Under the pieces are notes generated by a model. It ran no database searches. It was not told the origin of the DNA and was given only the letters and a program-made list of their open reading frames with translations. A stretch of 64,000 nt of DNA from JAENVT01 sp963773085 (GTDB lineage Bacteria > Actinomycetota > Acidimicrobiia > Acidimicrobiales > Ilumatobacteraceae), in assembly GCA_963773085.1 (NCBI GenBank), contig CAVYZS010000018.1, positions 682,001-746,000 of the forward strand, in the 5' to 3' direction. The position numbers and the translations under genes were made by a program. Positions 52,357 through 60,911 of this stretch are shown here, one piece after another; within the stretch, counting starts at the first letter, position 1; every line of letters begins with the position of its first letter.

Positions 52357-52365
52357 ACGTCAAAG
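52357..52365. promoter_or_regulatory. ACGTCAAA-type site before the third GGTR-type SDR
   Basis: CTTTCACGTCAAAGTATCTC (+ strand) lies 17 bases upstream of the SDR start at 52340. It shares ACGTCAAAG and the CCCCAGC tail with other copies. Being so close to the ATG, it may act as a repressor site. Confidence 0.5.
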
Positions 52366-52404
52366 TATCTCCCCAGCCGGCCAATAGTAGGCACTCCGAC
52401 CAGG

Positions 52405-53208
52405 TCATACCAGCGTCCAGCCACCGTCGACGACCAACGTGTGGCCGGTGACGTAGCCTGCCATCGGCGAGCACAGGAAGAGCACGGCATGGCCGATGTC
52501 GGCGGGCGTTCCCTTACGACCGAGGGGGATGTTGGCCGATCGCTGGCGCATCAGGGGCCCCATGAGGCCGGAAGGCGACGAGTTCGCCGGCCACAGCGGC
52601 GGTGACTCACCGGCGTGGATCCTGTCGAGAGTGGGCACGGGCACGTTGCCGGGTGCGACGTCGTTGACACGGATCCCATGCGGTGCGAGGTCGACGGCGA
52701 GGGAGCGGGTGAAGTGCATGACCGCCGCCTTCGCCGAGTCGTAGCCGGTGCCGAGACACGGCAGCAAGCCATCGACAGAGGAGATGTTGACGATCGACCC
52801 TGAGCGGCCACCGGCGACCATCGACTGGGCCGCGGGCTTGGAGCAGTTGAACACGCTCGCATAGTTGACATCGATCGATCGTCGCCAGGATTCGGGTGAC
52901 TGGTCGAGGATGCTGCCGGCCTCGCGATAGGTCCCGGCGTTGTTGACGAGGATGTCGAGACCCTCCACGGAACCGACCATCTGTGCGGCGGCAACGGTGT
53001 CGGTGACGTCGAGAGCGAGCGCTTGCCCACCGATCTCCGCGGCCACCCGCCGGGCCCCGGCAGCGTCGATGTCACCGATGGTGACTTGCGCACCGGCCGC
53101 AGACAGTATCCGGGCAATCCCCTCCCCGATGCCTGTCGCACCGCCGGTCACCAGGGCGACTCGGCCCTCCAGCGACAACAATCCCGCGAGGTACGCGGGA
53201 TCCGTCAT
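52405..53208 (-). CDS. Short-chain dehydrogenase/reductase
   Basis: This 267-residue SDR has TGGATGIGEG, NNAGTYREAG, SSVDGLLPCLGTGYDSAK and VDGGWTLV. It starts in the ATGA overlap with the swivel-protein-2 stop, so it is translationally coupled to it. It has an insert PVPTLDRIHAGESPPLWPA before the C-terminal helix, which may shape a larger substrate pocket. The cofactor is NAD(P). Confidence 0.86.
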   Translation of the reverse strand: MTDPAYLAGLLSLEGRVALVTGGATGIGEGIARILSAAGAQVTIGDIDAAGARRVAAEIGGQALALDVTDTVAAAQMVGSVEGLDILVNNAGTYREAGSILDQSPESWRRSIDVNYASVFNCSKPAAQSMVAGGRSGSIVNISSVDGLLPCLGTGYDSAKAAVMHFTRSLAVDLAPHGIRVNDVAPGNVPVPTLDRIHAGESPPLWPANSSPSGLMGPLMRQRSANIPLGRKGTPADIGHAVLFLCSPMAGYVTGHTLVVDGGWTLV

Positions 53209-54935
53209 GGCAGGGCGATGATGGTGACCGTGCCGTTGCTGCCGTCGACGGTGATGGTCGCTCCGTCGGGGATCCGTCGCGTCGCGTCGGGGATCGACGG
53301 TACGCACGGAATCCCCAGTTCACGGCTGACGATCACGGCGTGCGTGCCAACGGCGCCGACGTTGGTGATCACCGCACCGGCGCTGAGGAACAACGGAGTC
53401 CACGCCGGGTCGGTCTGCGGGGCGATGAGGATGTCGTCGACCTCGAGACGGAACGGATCGGAGAGATCGAGCAGCACGCGGGCGATGCCCGTGGCGACAC
53501 CGGGCGAACCGGCCACGCCCTGCAACACATCGCCCACCTTGACCTGCATGATCGCCATCTCGCTCTTGCGTTGCCATTGCGACAGCGGCGGCGCGACCTT
53601 GTCGACGATGTACGGCGGCTCGAGGTCGTACAACGACAGGTAGTCGACCTCGCGTTGCGCCAGCATCGACTTGAACGCTGCAGGGTCCGCCATGTAAGCG
53701 TCGACCTCGTCGGCCAGCAGCATGCAGATCTGACGCTTGTGCGCAAGGTGGCCGGCATCGACCATCCGTTGGCCGAGTTCGTAAAAGCACATCCGCACCT
53801 CGGCAATCGTGCGGATGTTGTTGCACTTGCAACGTTCACGGGCCGCCATGAAGACACCAGCCGAGTGCAGGGCAGCGTCGAACGTTCCGAGCGCTTCGGG
53901 ATTGTCGGCGAACAGGGTGCGGAAGTGCTCGGTCAGGCGTTCGCGCTCTGCTGCGCCCGCGGCCTCGCCTCGAACAGGATCGGCATCGTCGTCCGCATGG
54001 CGAAGACGCTCGAGGGACGACAGCACCAGATCTGGCTTGGTCTCGTAGCTCCATGAGTAGATGTCGTATTCATTCGGACCACGGCTGCCGTGCTCGTAGG
54101 CGAAGTCGTCGATCTCCGCGAGAAACGCCACGACGTCGGGATCGGACGACCCCTGCAGACGGTCGAGCAGCCCGTCGAAGCCCTTGTCGAACTCGACAGT
54201 CAACGTCGCCGAGTTGCGAACGAGGCGAGACAACTTGAACATTCGACCGGCGATCTGGGCCGAGTCCACGTCTCCCACGCCGGTGATCAGCTTCGTTGTC
54301 GCTGTGGGGTCGATCTCGCCGGTCAGGGCGGTGAGGACCGCAGGCCCGACACTTCCGCCGAGCGAGGCCCACACCACCTGCGAGAACATCGCTCGCATGT
54401 GACGCTGCAGCATTCGCGCCCGGGCGACGAGCTGGACATTGGACTGCGTCGAGAGGTCGGGTCTGCTGTCGCGGCAGGCTTTGGCTTCGTACTTCTGCAG
54501 ATCGATCTCCGGAACGGAGTCGGTGGACATGATCCAACCCATGGTGTTGGCCAGCTTCTCGCTGTGTCGGGGCGAGATGTGCCACGGCTCCTCCACATAT
54601 GGGGGGATCTGCTGGGTGTTGTCGAAATAGGCGTTGTCGATGGCCTGCCAACCGGCACCGGAACGCACCCCGAACAGTCGCGCCTGGGTCAGAGAGTTGT
54701 AGAAGTAGCCGCCGAACATCCCGAAGGTCTCCGGAGGCGTGCCGTACTCACTGCGGTCGAACACACCCATGGCCTCGAAGCCGTCGACGCAACCGACAAC
54801 CATGCCGGGCTCGCAGCAGAACGACCAACCGAGGGGGCTGACGGGGTCCGCCAGCACCTCACCGGCGTTGCCTCGCGTGTAATTCGGGAACCGCTCTGTC
54901 GGTGTGGTGTCAGTAATCCAGCGATCGCCAAGCAT
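53205..54935 (-). CDS. Phosphohistidine-swivel protein without ATP-grasp domain, copy 2
   Basis: This 576-residue paralogue of the protein at 38137 has the same order: a helical substrate domain with HGSRGPNEYDI (the rifampin-phosphotransferase-like motif), then a C-terminal swivel domain with GAVGTHAVIVSRELGIP (His532). The histidine is kept, but the pre-histidine residues are AVGT, not GGQIS. No ATP-grasp domain is present. The two copies share blocks such as NAGEVLA-P-SPLG, FGGYxY and LITG.GDVDSA. It is coupled to the SDR at 52405 and diverges from a protein of unknown function (55035). Confidence 0.8.
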   Translation of the reverse strand: MLGDRWITDTTPTERFPNYTRGNAGEVLADPVSPLGWSFCCEPGMVVGCVDGFEAMGVFDRSEYGTPPETFGMFGGYFYNSLTQARLFGVRSGAGWQAIDNAYFDNTQQIPPYVEEPWHISPRHSEKLANTMGWIMSTDSVPEIDLQKYEAKACRDSRPDLSTQSNVQLVARARMLQRHMRAMFSQVVWASLGGSVGPAVLTALTGEIDPTATTKLITGVGDVDSAQIAGRMFKLSRLVRNSATLTVEFDKGFDGLLDRLQGSSDPDVVAFLAEIDDFAYEHGSRGPNEYDIYSWSYETKPDLVLSSLERLRHADDDADPVRGEAAGAAERERLTEHFRTLFADNPEALGTFDAALHSAGVFMAARERCKCNNIRTIAEVRMCFYELGQRMVDAGHLAHKRQICMLLADEVDAYMADPAAFKSMLAQREVDYLSLYDLEPPYIVDKVAPPLSQWQRKSEMAIMQVKVGDVLQGVAGSPGVATGIARVLLDLSDPFRLEVDDILIAPQTDPAWTPLFLSAGAVITNVGAVGTHAVIVSRELGIPCVPSIPDATRRIPDGATITVDGSNGTVTIIALP

Positions 54936-55034
54936 GATCCATTGCCCCCAACGAGTTGCGCCAGCCGGTGATGCCGACGACGACGACGGACTCTACGCTG
55001 CGCTCGAACAGCCGAGCAATCCAGGAGGCGTCGG

Positions 55035-56105
55035 ATGCTGTTGGCCATGGACGAGCATCCCTACCACCAAGTAACCGACACGTTCGCGGCGGTCGCGGGC
55101 AGCGATCCGCAATGGAACGACGGCCACTACGTCACGCTGTGCGATAGCGCCGGGACCGTGTGCCTGACCTCGAACGTACGGCTCTACCAGAACAACGACG
55201 TGCTCGACGGGTTCGTGTGCTTGCGCCACGAGGATCGGCAACACAACATCAGGCTGTCGCGACGGCTGCGTCCGAACATGGACCACCTCGGTGTTGGCCC
55301 ATTGCGCATCGAACTGATCGAGCCCATGCGCACGTTGCGGCTGGTGCTCGACGACAACGCGTACGGCATCGCCGTCGACGTGACATGCCGTACGACCGGC
55401 GGGCCGCACCTCGACCCGATCGAGGTCACCCGTATCGATGGTCGCCTGATCAGCGAACGAGCCACGTACGAGGTGACAGGCGAGTGCACCGGATGGGTCA
55501 GCGTCGGCGGTCGGCGAATCGAGTTGACTTCCGCATCGTTCTTCCGCAACCACTCATGGGGGTACCAGCCCGGCCGAGGCGGCGCCCGGGCAGGTGCACC
55601 CGACGGCCGGCCGAGGCGACTTCCCGGGGTTCGTCAGTGGGTGCTGTTCCACATGCCGGACCACGGCGGCTACTACTTCACGGATCCGCGGCCACGGGCT
55701 GCGTCCGGCAACGGTGCCATCCTGATCGGCGACAGGTCGATCGAGGTCCGATCGATCAGCCACGACCTGCAGTTCTACGACGGTGACCGGAGGCTGCGTT
55801 CCGGCTCCTTCGAGTTGACCGACGACGAGGGCACGACCCGCTCGTACGACATCGAGGATCTCGGTTGGGTCTACTGCCAGGGCGGTGGCTACTTCGGCGG
55901 TTTCGATGATCACCTCGGCCAGGGGGTGTACCGCGGCGACTACCACGAAGAGGGCGAGACCTGGGACGTCTCACACCCCACACAGATCGTCGACGCGACG
56001 GGGCACTCGTTCGAGTTCGACCATGCCTGGGCCGAGAGCTTCGTGCGCGTCAGATCCGGCACGGCTTCCGGCCTCGGCCACTTCGAGTGCGTCGTGATCA
56101 GCTAG
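55035..56105 (+). CDS. Uncharacterised beta-rich protein (possibly DUF7064/DUF7065-like)
   Basis: This 356-residue protein lacks a signal peptide and has few motifs. Conserved-looking blocks are DGHYVTLCDSAG, NNDVLDGFVCLRH, SFFRNHSWGYQPGRGGARAG and a C-terminal EDLGWVYCQGGGYFGGFDDHLGQGVYRG. The sequence looks rich in beta strands, like lipocalin/CrtC-type or DUF7064-7065 proteins, but this is weak. A GGAGG precedes the ATG at six bases. It diverges from swivel protein 2, so it may share its promoter region and pathway. The function is unknown. Confidence 0.5.
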   Translation: MLLAMDEHPYHQVTDTFAAVAGSDPQWNDGHYVTLCDSAGTVCLTSNVRLYQNNDVLDGFVCLRHEDRQHNIRLSRRLRPNMDHLGVGPLRIELIEPMRTLRLVLDDNAYGIAVDVTCRTTGGPHLDPIEVTRIDGRLISERATYEVTGECTGWVSVGGRRIELTSASFFRNHSWGYQPGRGGARAGAPDGRPRRLPGVRQWVLFHMPDHGGYYFTDPRPRAASGNGAILIGDRSIEVRSISHDLQFYDGDRRLRSGSFELTDDEGTTRSYDIEDLGWVYCQGGGYFGGFDDHLGQGVYRGDYHEEGETWDVSHPTQIVDATGHSFEFDHAWAESFVRVRSGTASGLGHFECVVIS

Positions 56106-56138
56106 CGGGCCGCCCGGACGGCCTCGGCGACGCCGACA

Positions 56139-56642
56139 TCAGATCTTGGTCCGTGTCGGCCCGGCTCCGGTGTCGTTGAACATGTTCTCGGCGTCGAAAC
56201 CGATACGGGCCTCGGGGATCAGTTCGATCATGATCCGCCGTGGCGAGTCGAGGAACTTGGCAAACGCCGCCTGGTGCTCGGCGTTGTCGGGTCGCACGCG
56301 CGCCGCCAATGCCGGATAGAACCAGGCCTTGGTCTCGTCGTCTTCGTGCAGCACGACCGGCCCCTTGTAGGTGACACTCTGGCTCACGCCGATGTCGGTT
56401 CCACGGCTGGTGATCGCCACGGCTGCACGCGGTCGCCGCGCCAGGGCGGCAAACCGCTTGCGCTGGCCGCTACCGGTCAACCAGAACCTGCCATCGCGAA
56501 ACACGTAGTTCATCACAACACCCACGGCGTCGCCCTCGCTCGTGGCCCACATGAACACGCACTCGGTTTGCTTGTCGAGCAGGTTCAACTCACGCTCGGA
56601 CGACAGAGTGAAGACGCTGACGTCTTCGAAGTCTTCAGCCAT
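56139..56642 (-). CDS. Pyridoxamine-5-phosphate-oxidase-like (FDOR/PNPOx fold) protein
   Basis: This 167-residue split-barrel flavoprotein has FEDVSVFTLSSERELNLL, 'GVVMNYVFRDGRFWLTGSGQRKRFAALARRP', a flavin-binding-like stretch, then RPRAAVAITSRGTDIGVSQSVTYKGPVVLHED. It probably binds F420 or FMN and reduces or oxidises a small substrate. GGAGG lies six bases before the ATG. It is divergent from the SDR at 56738. Confidence 0.8.
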   Translation of the reverse strand: MAEDFEDVSVFTLSSERELNLLDKQTECVFMWATSEGDAVGVVMNYVFRDGRFWLTGSGQRKRFAALARRPRAAVAITSRGTDIGVSQSVTYKGPVVLHEDDETKAWFYPALAARVRPDNAEHQAAFAKFLDSPRRIMIELIPEARIGFDAENMFNDTGAGPTRTKI

Positions 56643-56700
56643 GGCTTGCCTCCAACGCTTGGCGGGGACAACAGTCTTGTACAGCCGCGCCGGTGTGGCA

Positions 56701-56730
56701 GCAACGAGGAGCAACGAGGAGCAACGAGGG
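56701..56730. repeat. Three tandem 10-base GCAACGAGGA repeats before an SDR
   Basis: Unit 1 and 2 are GCAACGAGGA, unit 3 is GCAACGAGGG. Each holds a Shine-Dalgarno-like GAGG. They end seven bases before the ATG at 56738, so unit 3 supplies the ribosome-binding site and units 1 and 2 duplicate it. Confidence 0.75.
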
Positions 56731-56737
56731 AACAACG

Positions 56738-57499
56738 ATGGCGAATTTCGAAGGAAAGTCAGTGGTCGTGACCGGAGGCAGTGGCGGCATGGGGAAGGCC
56801 ACGGCCGAAGCCTTCGCCGCAGCGAAGGCCCAGGTCGTCGTCGCCGACATCTCCGATGCGGGTGAGGCAGTTGTCGCGGCAATCCGCGATGCGGGTGGGA
56901 CAGCAGTTTTCCAACGCGTCGACGTCTCGGACCCAGCATCGACCGAAGCGATGGCGCAACGGGCGATCGACGAGTACGGCGCCTTGGATTGCGCCGTCAA
57001 CATGGCGGCGATCGAGGGCGAGACCGAACGGCTCGCCGACCTGGACATCGACACCTTCGACCGGATCATCGCGATCAACCTGCGCTCGATCTTCCTGAGC
57101 ATGAAGTACGAGATTCGCGCCATGCTCGACGCCGGGCACGGAGGCGCGATCGTCAACATCGGCTCCACCAACTCGTTCCGCCCGCAACCACATCAGTCGG
57201 GGTACACCGCCAGCAAGCACGGCGTGATCGGGCTGACGCGCAGCGCCGCGATCGACTACGCCGGGGACGGCATCCGGATCAACGCCATCTGCCCGGGAGC
57301 GATCGACACGCCGATGCTGCGCAACGCGATGGAGCAGCGTGGCCGTGTCGAATCCGAGATCGTCGCCCGCCTCAGCCTCGTCGGACGCTTCGGTCGACCG
57401 GACGAGATCGCCAAGGCCGCGCTGTGGTTGTGCAGCGACGATTCATCGTTCACCGTCGGCCACGCACTGGCCGTCGACGGCGGCTACCTCGCCCGCTGA
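56738..57499 (+). CDS. Short-chain dehydrogenase/reductase
   Basis: This 253-residue SDR has TGGSGGMG, a variant NMAAIEG where NNAG is usual, NIGSTNSFRPQPHQSGYTASK (Ser/Tyr/Lys) and VDGGYLAR. It is an NAD(P)-dependent dehydrogenase, similar in build to glucose- or 7-alpha-hydroxysteroid-dehydrogenase-type SDRs. The tandem GAGGA repeats just upstream are unusual. It is convergent with a monooxygenase-like gene eight bases on. Confidence 0.87.
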   Translation: MANFEGKSVVVTGGSGGMGKATAEAFAAAKAQVVVADISDAGEAVVAAIRDAGGTAVFQRVDVSDPASTEAMAQRAIDEYGALDCAVNMAAIEGETERLADLDIDTFDRIIAINLRSIFLSMKYEIRAMLDAGHGGAIVNIGSTNSFRPQPHQSGYTASKHGVIGLTRSAAIDYAGDGIRINAICPGAIDTPMLRNAMEQRGRVESEIVARLSLVGRFGRPDEIAKAALWLCSDDSSFTVGHALAVDGGYLAR

Positions 57500-57506
57500 G
57501 GCGGGG

Positions 57507-57857
57507 TCAGGGGGCGGTGAAGAAGTCGGCGCGTGGTCTCTTCTGGTCGTCGTAGATCGGCTCGCTCAAGTCGCAGCGATACTTGGCGACGGATGATCCG
57601 GCACGCTCGACGCCACGCAGGACCTCACGCATCGCCAGGAAGTTGGGATGCGTGAAATGCGCAGCAAGCGATTCGGTGTCTCTCCACAGCTCGAAGACCT
57701 GCACACGAGTTGCCACGCCGGTGTCGGCGGCGAAGGAGTACGCGAGGCAGCCCGGCTCGTCGTCACGCGTCGACTGCTGCACACCGCGACCCGCCTCAAC
57801 GACCTGGTCTCGGTCCTGCTGGTTGGTGAACTCGAGCCATCCGGCGACAACGATCAT
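57507..57857 (-). CDS. Antibiotic-biosynthesis-monooxygenase-like (ABM) protein
   Basis: This 116-residue dimeric ferredoxin-like fold protein has MIVVAGWLEFTNQQDRDQVVEAG, DEPGCLAYSFAADT, VQVFELWRDTESLAAHFTHPNF and a C-terminal strand. ABM proteins bind quinones or small aromatics and can act as cofactor-free monooxygenases or heme-degrading proteins. The residues are normal. It lies in the same orientation as the SDR at 57902, which is 44 bases upstream. Confidence 0.8.
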   Translation of the reverse strand: MIVVAGWLEFTNQQDRDQVVEAGRGVQQSTRDDEPGCLAYSFAADTGVATRVQVFELWRDTESLAAHFTHPNFLAMREVLRGVERAGSSVAKYRCDLSEPIYDDQKRPRADFFTAP

Positions 57858-57901
57858 GACGGGATCTTAGGCATCGTTCTGCACCGCCGGAAATGAGACG
57901 C

Positions 57902-58729
57902 TCAGTCCGTGCGCCCGGCCTCGTGCAGCATCGCCGGCGCGGCACTGGCGAATCGGGCAGAACCGCCGTTGACACTGCGCCCGGCATCGACCACCAAGGT
58001 ATGCCCGCTGACCAACCGGGCCTCGTCGCTGGCCAGGTACAGCGCGGCGTTGGCGATGTCCATCGGGTCGCTGGCAATACCCAGACCGTTGGTGTTCCTG
58101 GCATGCTCGGCGACCGCCGCCAAATTGGTGGGGTCGCCCACCAGCGAGCCGGCAGTGAGCGCCGTGGGGATCGTTCCGGGGGCGATCGTGTTGACCCTGA
58201 TGCCGTACTGGTTGAGTTCGCTGGCCGCAGACTTCGTCAACCCGATGACGCCGTGCTTGGCGGCTGTGTAACCGTGGGGACCGAGACCACCCATGATCCC
58301 GGCGACGCTGGTGGTCGACAGGATCACGCCCGAGCGCACCGGGATCATGACCCGAGCCGCGTGCTTCGTGCCATAGAACACCGAATGCAGCAGCACAGCG
58401 ATCGTGCGACCCCACGCTTCGGCGGTCGTGTCGGCGATCGGGCCGACGGCTCCGACAACGCCGGCGTTGTTGAACATGCAGTCCAACCGGCCCCACACAC
58501 TGATAGCAAGATCGACTGCGGCCGCGACCTGCGCTTCGTCGGTGACATCGGTGGCGATGAAGCGCGCCGAATCGCCGAGTCGATCGGCAACCGCCTGCCC
58601 AGCCTCGACCTGGAGGTCGGACACGACGACGCGCCCACCCTCCTCGACGAATCGAATTGCGGTTGCCTCTCCGATACCGCTGGCCGCGCCGGTGATGACG
58701 GCGATCTTTCCGTCGAGACGGGATCCCAT
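57902..58729 (-). CDS. Short-chain dehydrogenase/reductase
   Basis: This 275-residue SDR has TGAASGIG, NNAGVVGAVG, STTSVAGIMGGLGPHGYTAAK and VVDAGRSVNGGSARF, where VDGG becomes VDAG. An AGGAGG precedes the ATG. The tail after the usual end is about 20 residues longer than in most SDRs. It diverges from the TIM-barrel isomerase-like gene, with 34 bases between them. Confidence 0.86.
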   Translation of the reverse strand: MGSRLDGKIAVITGAASGIGEATAIRFVEEGGRVVVSDLQVEAGQAVADRLGDSARFIATDVTDEAQVAAAVDLAISVWGRLDCMFNNAGVVGAVGPIADTTAEAWGRTIAVLLHSVFYGTKHAARVMIPVRSGVILSTTSVAGIMGGLGPHGYTAAKHGVIGLTKSAASELNQYGIRVNTIAPGTIPTALTAGSLVGDPTNLAAVAEHARNTNGLGIASDPMDIANAALYLASDEARLVSGHTLVVDAGRSVNGGSARFASAAPAMLHEAGRTD

Positions 58730-58763
58730 CGTTGTCCTCCTTCGCGCGTGCGAGACTCTCAGC

Positions 58764-59621
58764 GTGCCATCCGACCGTAGCGCCCAGGCCCTCGGCGTCG
58801 ACGATCTGGTGATGAGCCACTTCACGCTCGACCGCCATTACCCCATCGAGCAACGAATCGCCGCCGCCGGCGACGCGGGTATCGCAGGGATCGGGCTGTA
58901 CGTCGGCGACTGGGAACAGAAGGTGGCCGAGGGGCTCACCCCAGCGCGCCTTCAGGACATGCTGGATCGTCACGAGGTGGTTCTCGCCGAGATCGAGGCC
59001 ATCCCGATCTGGAGCATGGACGGCGCCGCCGGTGAGCGCACCCAGCGCTTCCTCGACCTCGCCTGGCAGCTCGCCGACCACTTCGGTAGTCGTTATCTGC
59101 AGGTGATCGGGCCCCATGACGAACCATTCGATGCCGTCGCCGAACGATTCGGTCAGGTCTGCGATCGGGCCGCCGAGTACGGCATGAAGGTCGGCATCGA
59201 GTTTCTCCCGTACACCAACGTCTCCACTGCCAGCGATGCGCTGGCAATAGTCCGCGCAGCCGATCGAAGCAATGGTGGTGTCTGCGTCGACATCTGGCAT
59301 CACCGTCGTGGCGCCAACGACAACTCGCTGATCGAGGCGATTCCGGCCGACAAGGTGATGGCCATCCAGATGAACGACGGCCCGATGGCGCCACAGCTCG
59401 ACGACTACAAAGGCGACTGTCTGCTCAACCGCCTCGCCCCCGGTGACGGCGAGATGGACGCCGCCGGGTTCGCCGCCATGCTGCTCCGTATGGGCGTGTC
59501 CGTTCCATGGTCATTGGAGGTCTGCAACGGCGGCGGCGCGGTCGGCGCCGACCATGTGCTGCACTGCGCCGCACGGATGCGCGCCGTGTTGGCCGAGGCG
59601 AGGCAGTTGAACCGTGGCTGA
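58764..59621 (+). CDS. Sugar-phosphate isomerase/epimerase-like TIM barrel (first)
   Basis: This 285-residue AP-endonuclease-2-type barrel has AGDAGIAGIGLYVGDWEQKVAEGL, LQVIGPHDEPFDAVAERFGQ, KVGIEFLPYTNVSTASDALAIV, VCVDIWHHRRGAND and LAPGDGEMDAAGF. These carry the acidic and histidine metal-ligand positions of xylose-isomerase-like enzymes. It probably isomerises or dehydrates a hydroxy-ketone; the substrate is unknown. The GTG at 58764 is given; the ATG at 58812 is possible. The VOC gene overlaps its end. Confidence 0.8.
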   Translation: MPSDRSAQALGVDDLVMSHFTLDRHYPIEQRIAAAGDAGIAGIGLYVGDWEQKVAEGLTPARLQDMLDRHEVVLAEIEAIPIWSMDGAAGERTQRFLDLAWQLADHFGSRYLQVIGPHDEPFDAVAERFGQVCDRAAEYGMKVGIEFLPYTNVSTASDALAIVRAADRSNGGVCVDIWHHRRGANDNSLIEAIPADKVMAIQMNDGPMAPQLDDYKGDCLLNRLAPGDGEMDAAGFAAMLLRMGVSVPWSLEVCNGGGAVGADHVLHCAARMRAVLAEARQLNRG

Positions 59622-60138
59622 CGTACCTGCGCCCATCGGGGTCCCGGTCCAGATCGCCTACGCCGTCGACGACGTCGAGAGTGCCGCAGCATCGTTTGCC
59701 CGACGGTTCGCTGCCGGGCCGTTCTTCGTCCGCCACCACCCGCAGTTCGAGGCGATCCACGACCGGGCGCCGGCCGTCTTCAACCACTCCTCCGCCTACG
59801 GACAGTGGGGCGAGATGCAGGTCGAGTTGGTCCAGCTCGGTGCCTGCAGTCCAGAATCGCTACGCCGCCAAGTCGTCACTGCTGCGGGCATCCACCACGT
59901 GGCGATGTTCGTCGAATCGCTGTCCGCCGAACAGGCCCGGCTCGACGCGCTGGGCATGCCCTGCGTGATGCGGGCGACGACACCGTCCGGTCTGCAATTC
60001 GCGTTCCACGACGGGCGCGCCGAGCTCGGCCATCTCGTCGAGATCTACGAACCGGCCGACAGCGTGGTGCGCCTGTATCGCATGGTGCGCGAGGCCGCTC
60101 GCGGGTGGGACGGCAACGACCCCGTTCGCTCGATCTAG
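59614..60138 (+). CDS. VOC-family (glyoxalase-like) protein
   Basis: This 174-residue protein has two beta-alpha-beta-beta-beta units: VQIAYAVDDVESAAASFARRFAAGP and IHHVAMFVESLSAEQARLDALGMP, with metal-ligand-like His and Glu in GIHHVAMF and LVEIYEP. It is close to methylmalonyl-CoA epimerase and dioxygenase-like VOC proteins. The GTG start overlaps the upstream barrel gene by eight bases, so they are coupled. The stop overlaps the convergent barrel gene by four bases. Confidence 0.82.
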   Translation: MADVPAPIGVPVQIAYAVDDVESAAASFARRFAAGPFFVRHHPQFEAIHDRAPAVFNHSSAYGQWGEMQVELVQLGACSPESLRRQVVTAAGIHHVAMFVESLSAEQARLDALGMPCVMRATTPSGLQFAFHDGRAELGHLVEIYEPADSVVRLYRMVREAARGWDGNDPVRSI

Positions 60139-60911
60139 CCGACGACAGTCCTCATGGCGGCCAGCACCGCTGAGGCCCGCTGCAACGGATCCGGGTAGTC
60201 GATCATCAACTGGCGCGAACGCAGTTCGACGGACAACGGAACGTGCGGCACAGCGGCCAGGACATCGCCGAGCGGAAGTTCACCATGACCGGGCAGCAAC
60301 CTGCCGTGCAGCGCCTCGTCGCGTAACCCGGCGGGCGAAGGATCCAGAGGCGCTGCAAGGGCATCGGCGATCTGCAGGTACGGCAATCGGCGAGTGTCGA
60401 CCCCAATCAGATCGGCGGGGGTTCCGCCTGATCTGGCAAGGTGCAAGCTGTCGACCAGCACTGCTCCGTTCGCGTAACCGGCCTTGGCAACGACGTCGAG
60501 CGCGGCCGGCAACGACGCGATCGAGAAGATCGGCAGGAACTCGAGTACCACGATGACCGTCGACCCGCCCGCTCGGTTGCAGAGCGCGGCGAATCGTTCG
60601 ACCACCTCCGACGGGTCGGCTGGACCGCTGGCCACCAGGACATGGCGCACACCGATCTCGGCGGCGACATCGATGATCGCTTCGCCATGGTCCGGCCCTC
60701 GCCCGAGGATGACGGGCTCGATATCGAGCGCGACGAGGCCGGTGTCGGCCAGCCGGCGGGTGACGTTGCGGGCGACGGCGGTCGACCAGGTTTCCGGATC
60801 GAACCAGATGCCGACGGCTTCGAAACCGGCTGCGGCCGCAACGTCGACCGTCGCCGCCGGGCCGATGTCGAGCACTGTACCGGCGGCCAGTGAGATCAGA
60901 CGACTGCTCAT
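60135..60911 (-). CDS. Sugar-phosphate isomerase/epimerase-like TIM barrel (second)
   Basis: This 258-residue barrel has AAAAGFEAVGIWFDPETW, EIGVRHVLVASGPADPSEVVERFAAL, TVIVVLEFLPIFSIASLPAALDVV, AVLVDSLHLARSGG and LLPGHGELPLGDVLA. These are again the EFLP, D-SLH and PGxG blocks of the AP-endonuclease-2 superfamily. It is the divergent functional cousin of the protein at 58764, so two such barrels sit four genes apart. The start overlaps the LLM gene stop (ATGA). Confidence 0.82.
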   Translation of the reverse strand: MSSRLISLAAGTVLDIGPAATVDVAAAAGFEAVGIWFDPETWSTAVARNVTRRLADTGLVALDIEPVILGRGPDHGEAIIDVAAEIGVRHVLVASGPADPSEVVERFAALCNRAGGSTVIVVLEFLPIFSIASLPAALDVVAKAGYANGAVLVDSLHLARSGGTPADLIGVDTRRLPYLQIADALAAPLDPSPAGLRDEALHGRLLPGHGELPLGDVLAAVPHVPLSVELRSRQLMIDYPDPLQRASAVLAAMRTVVG

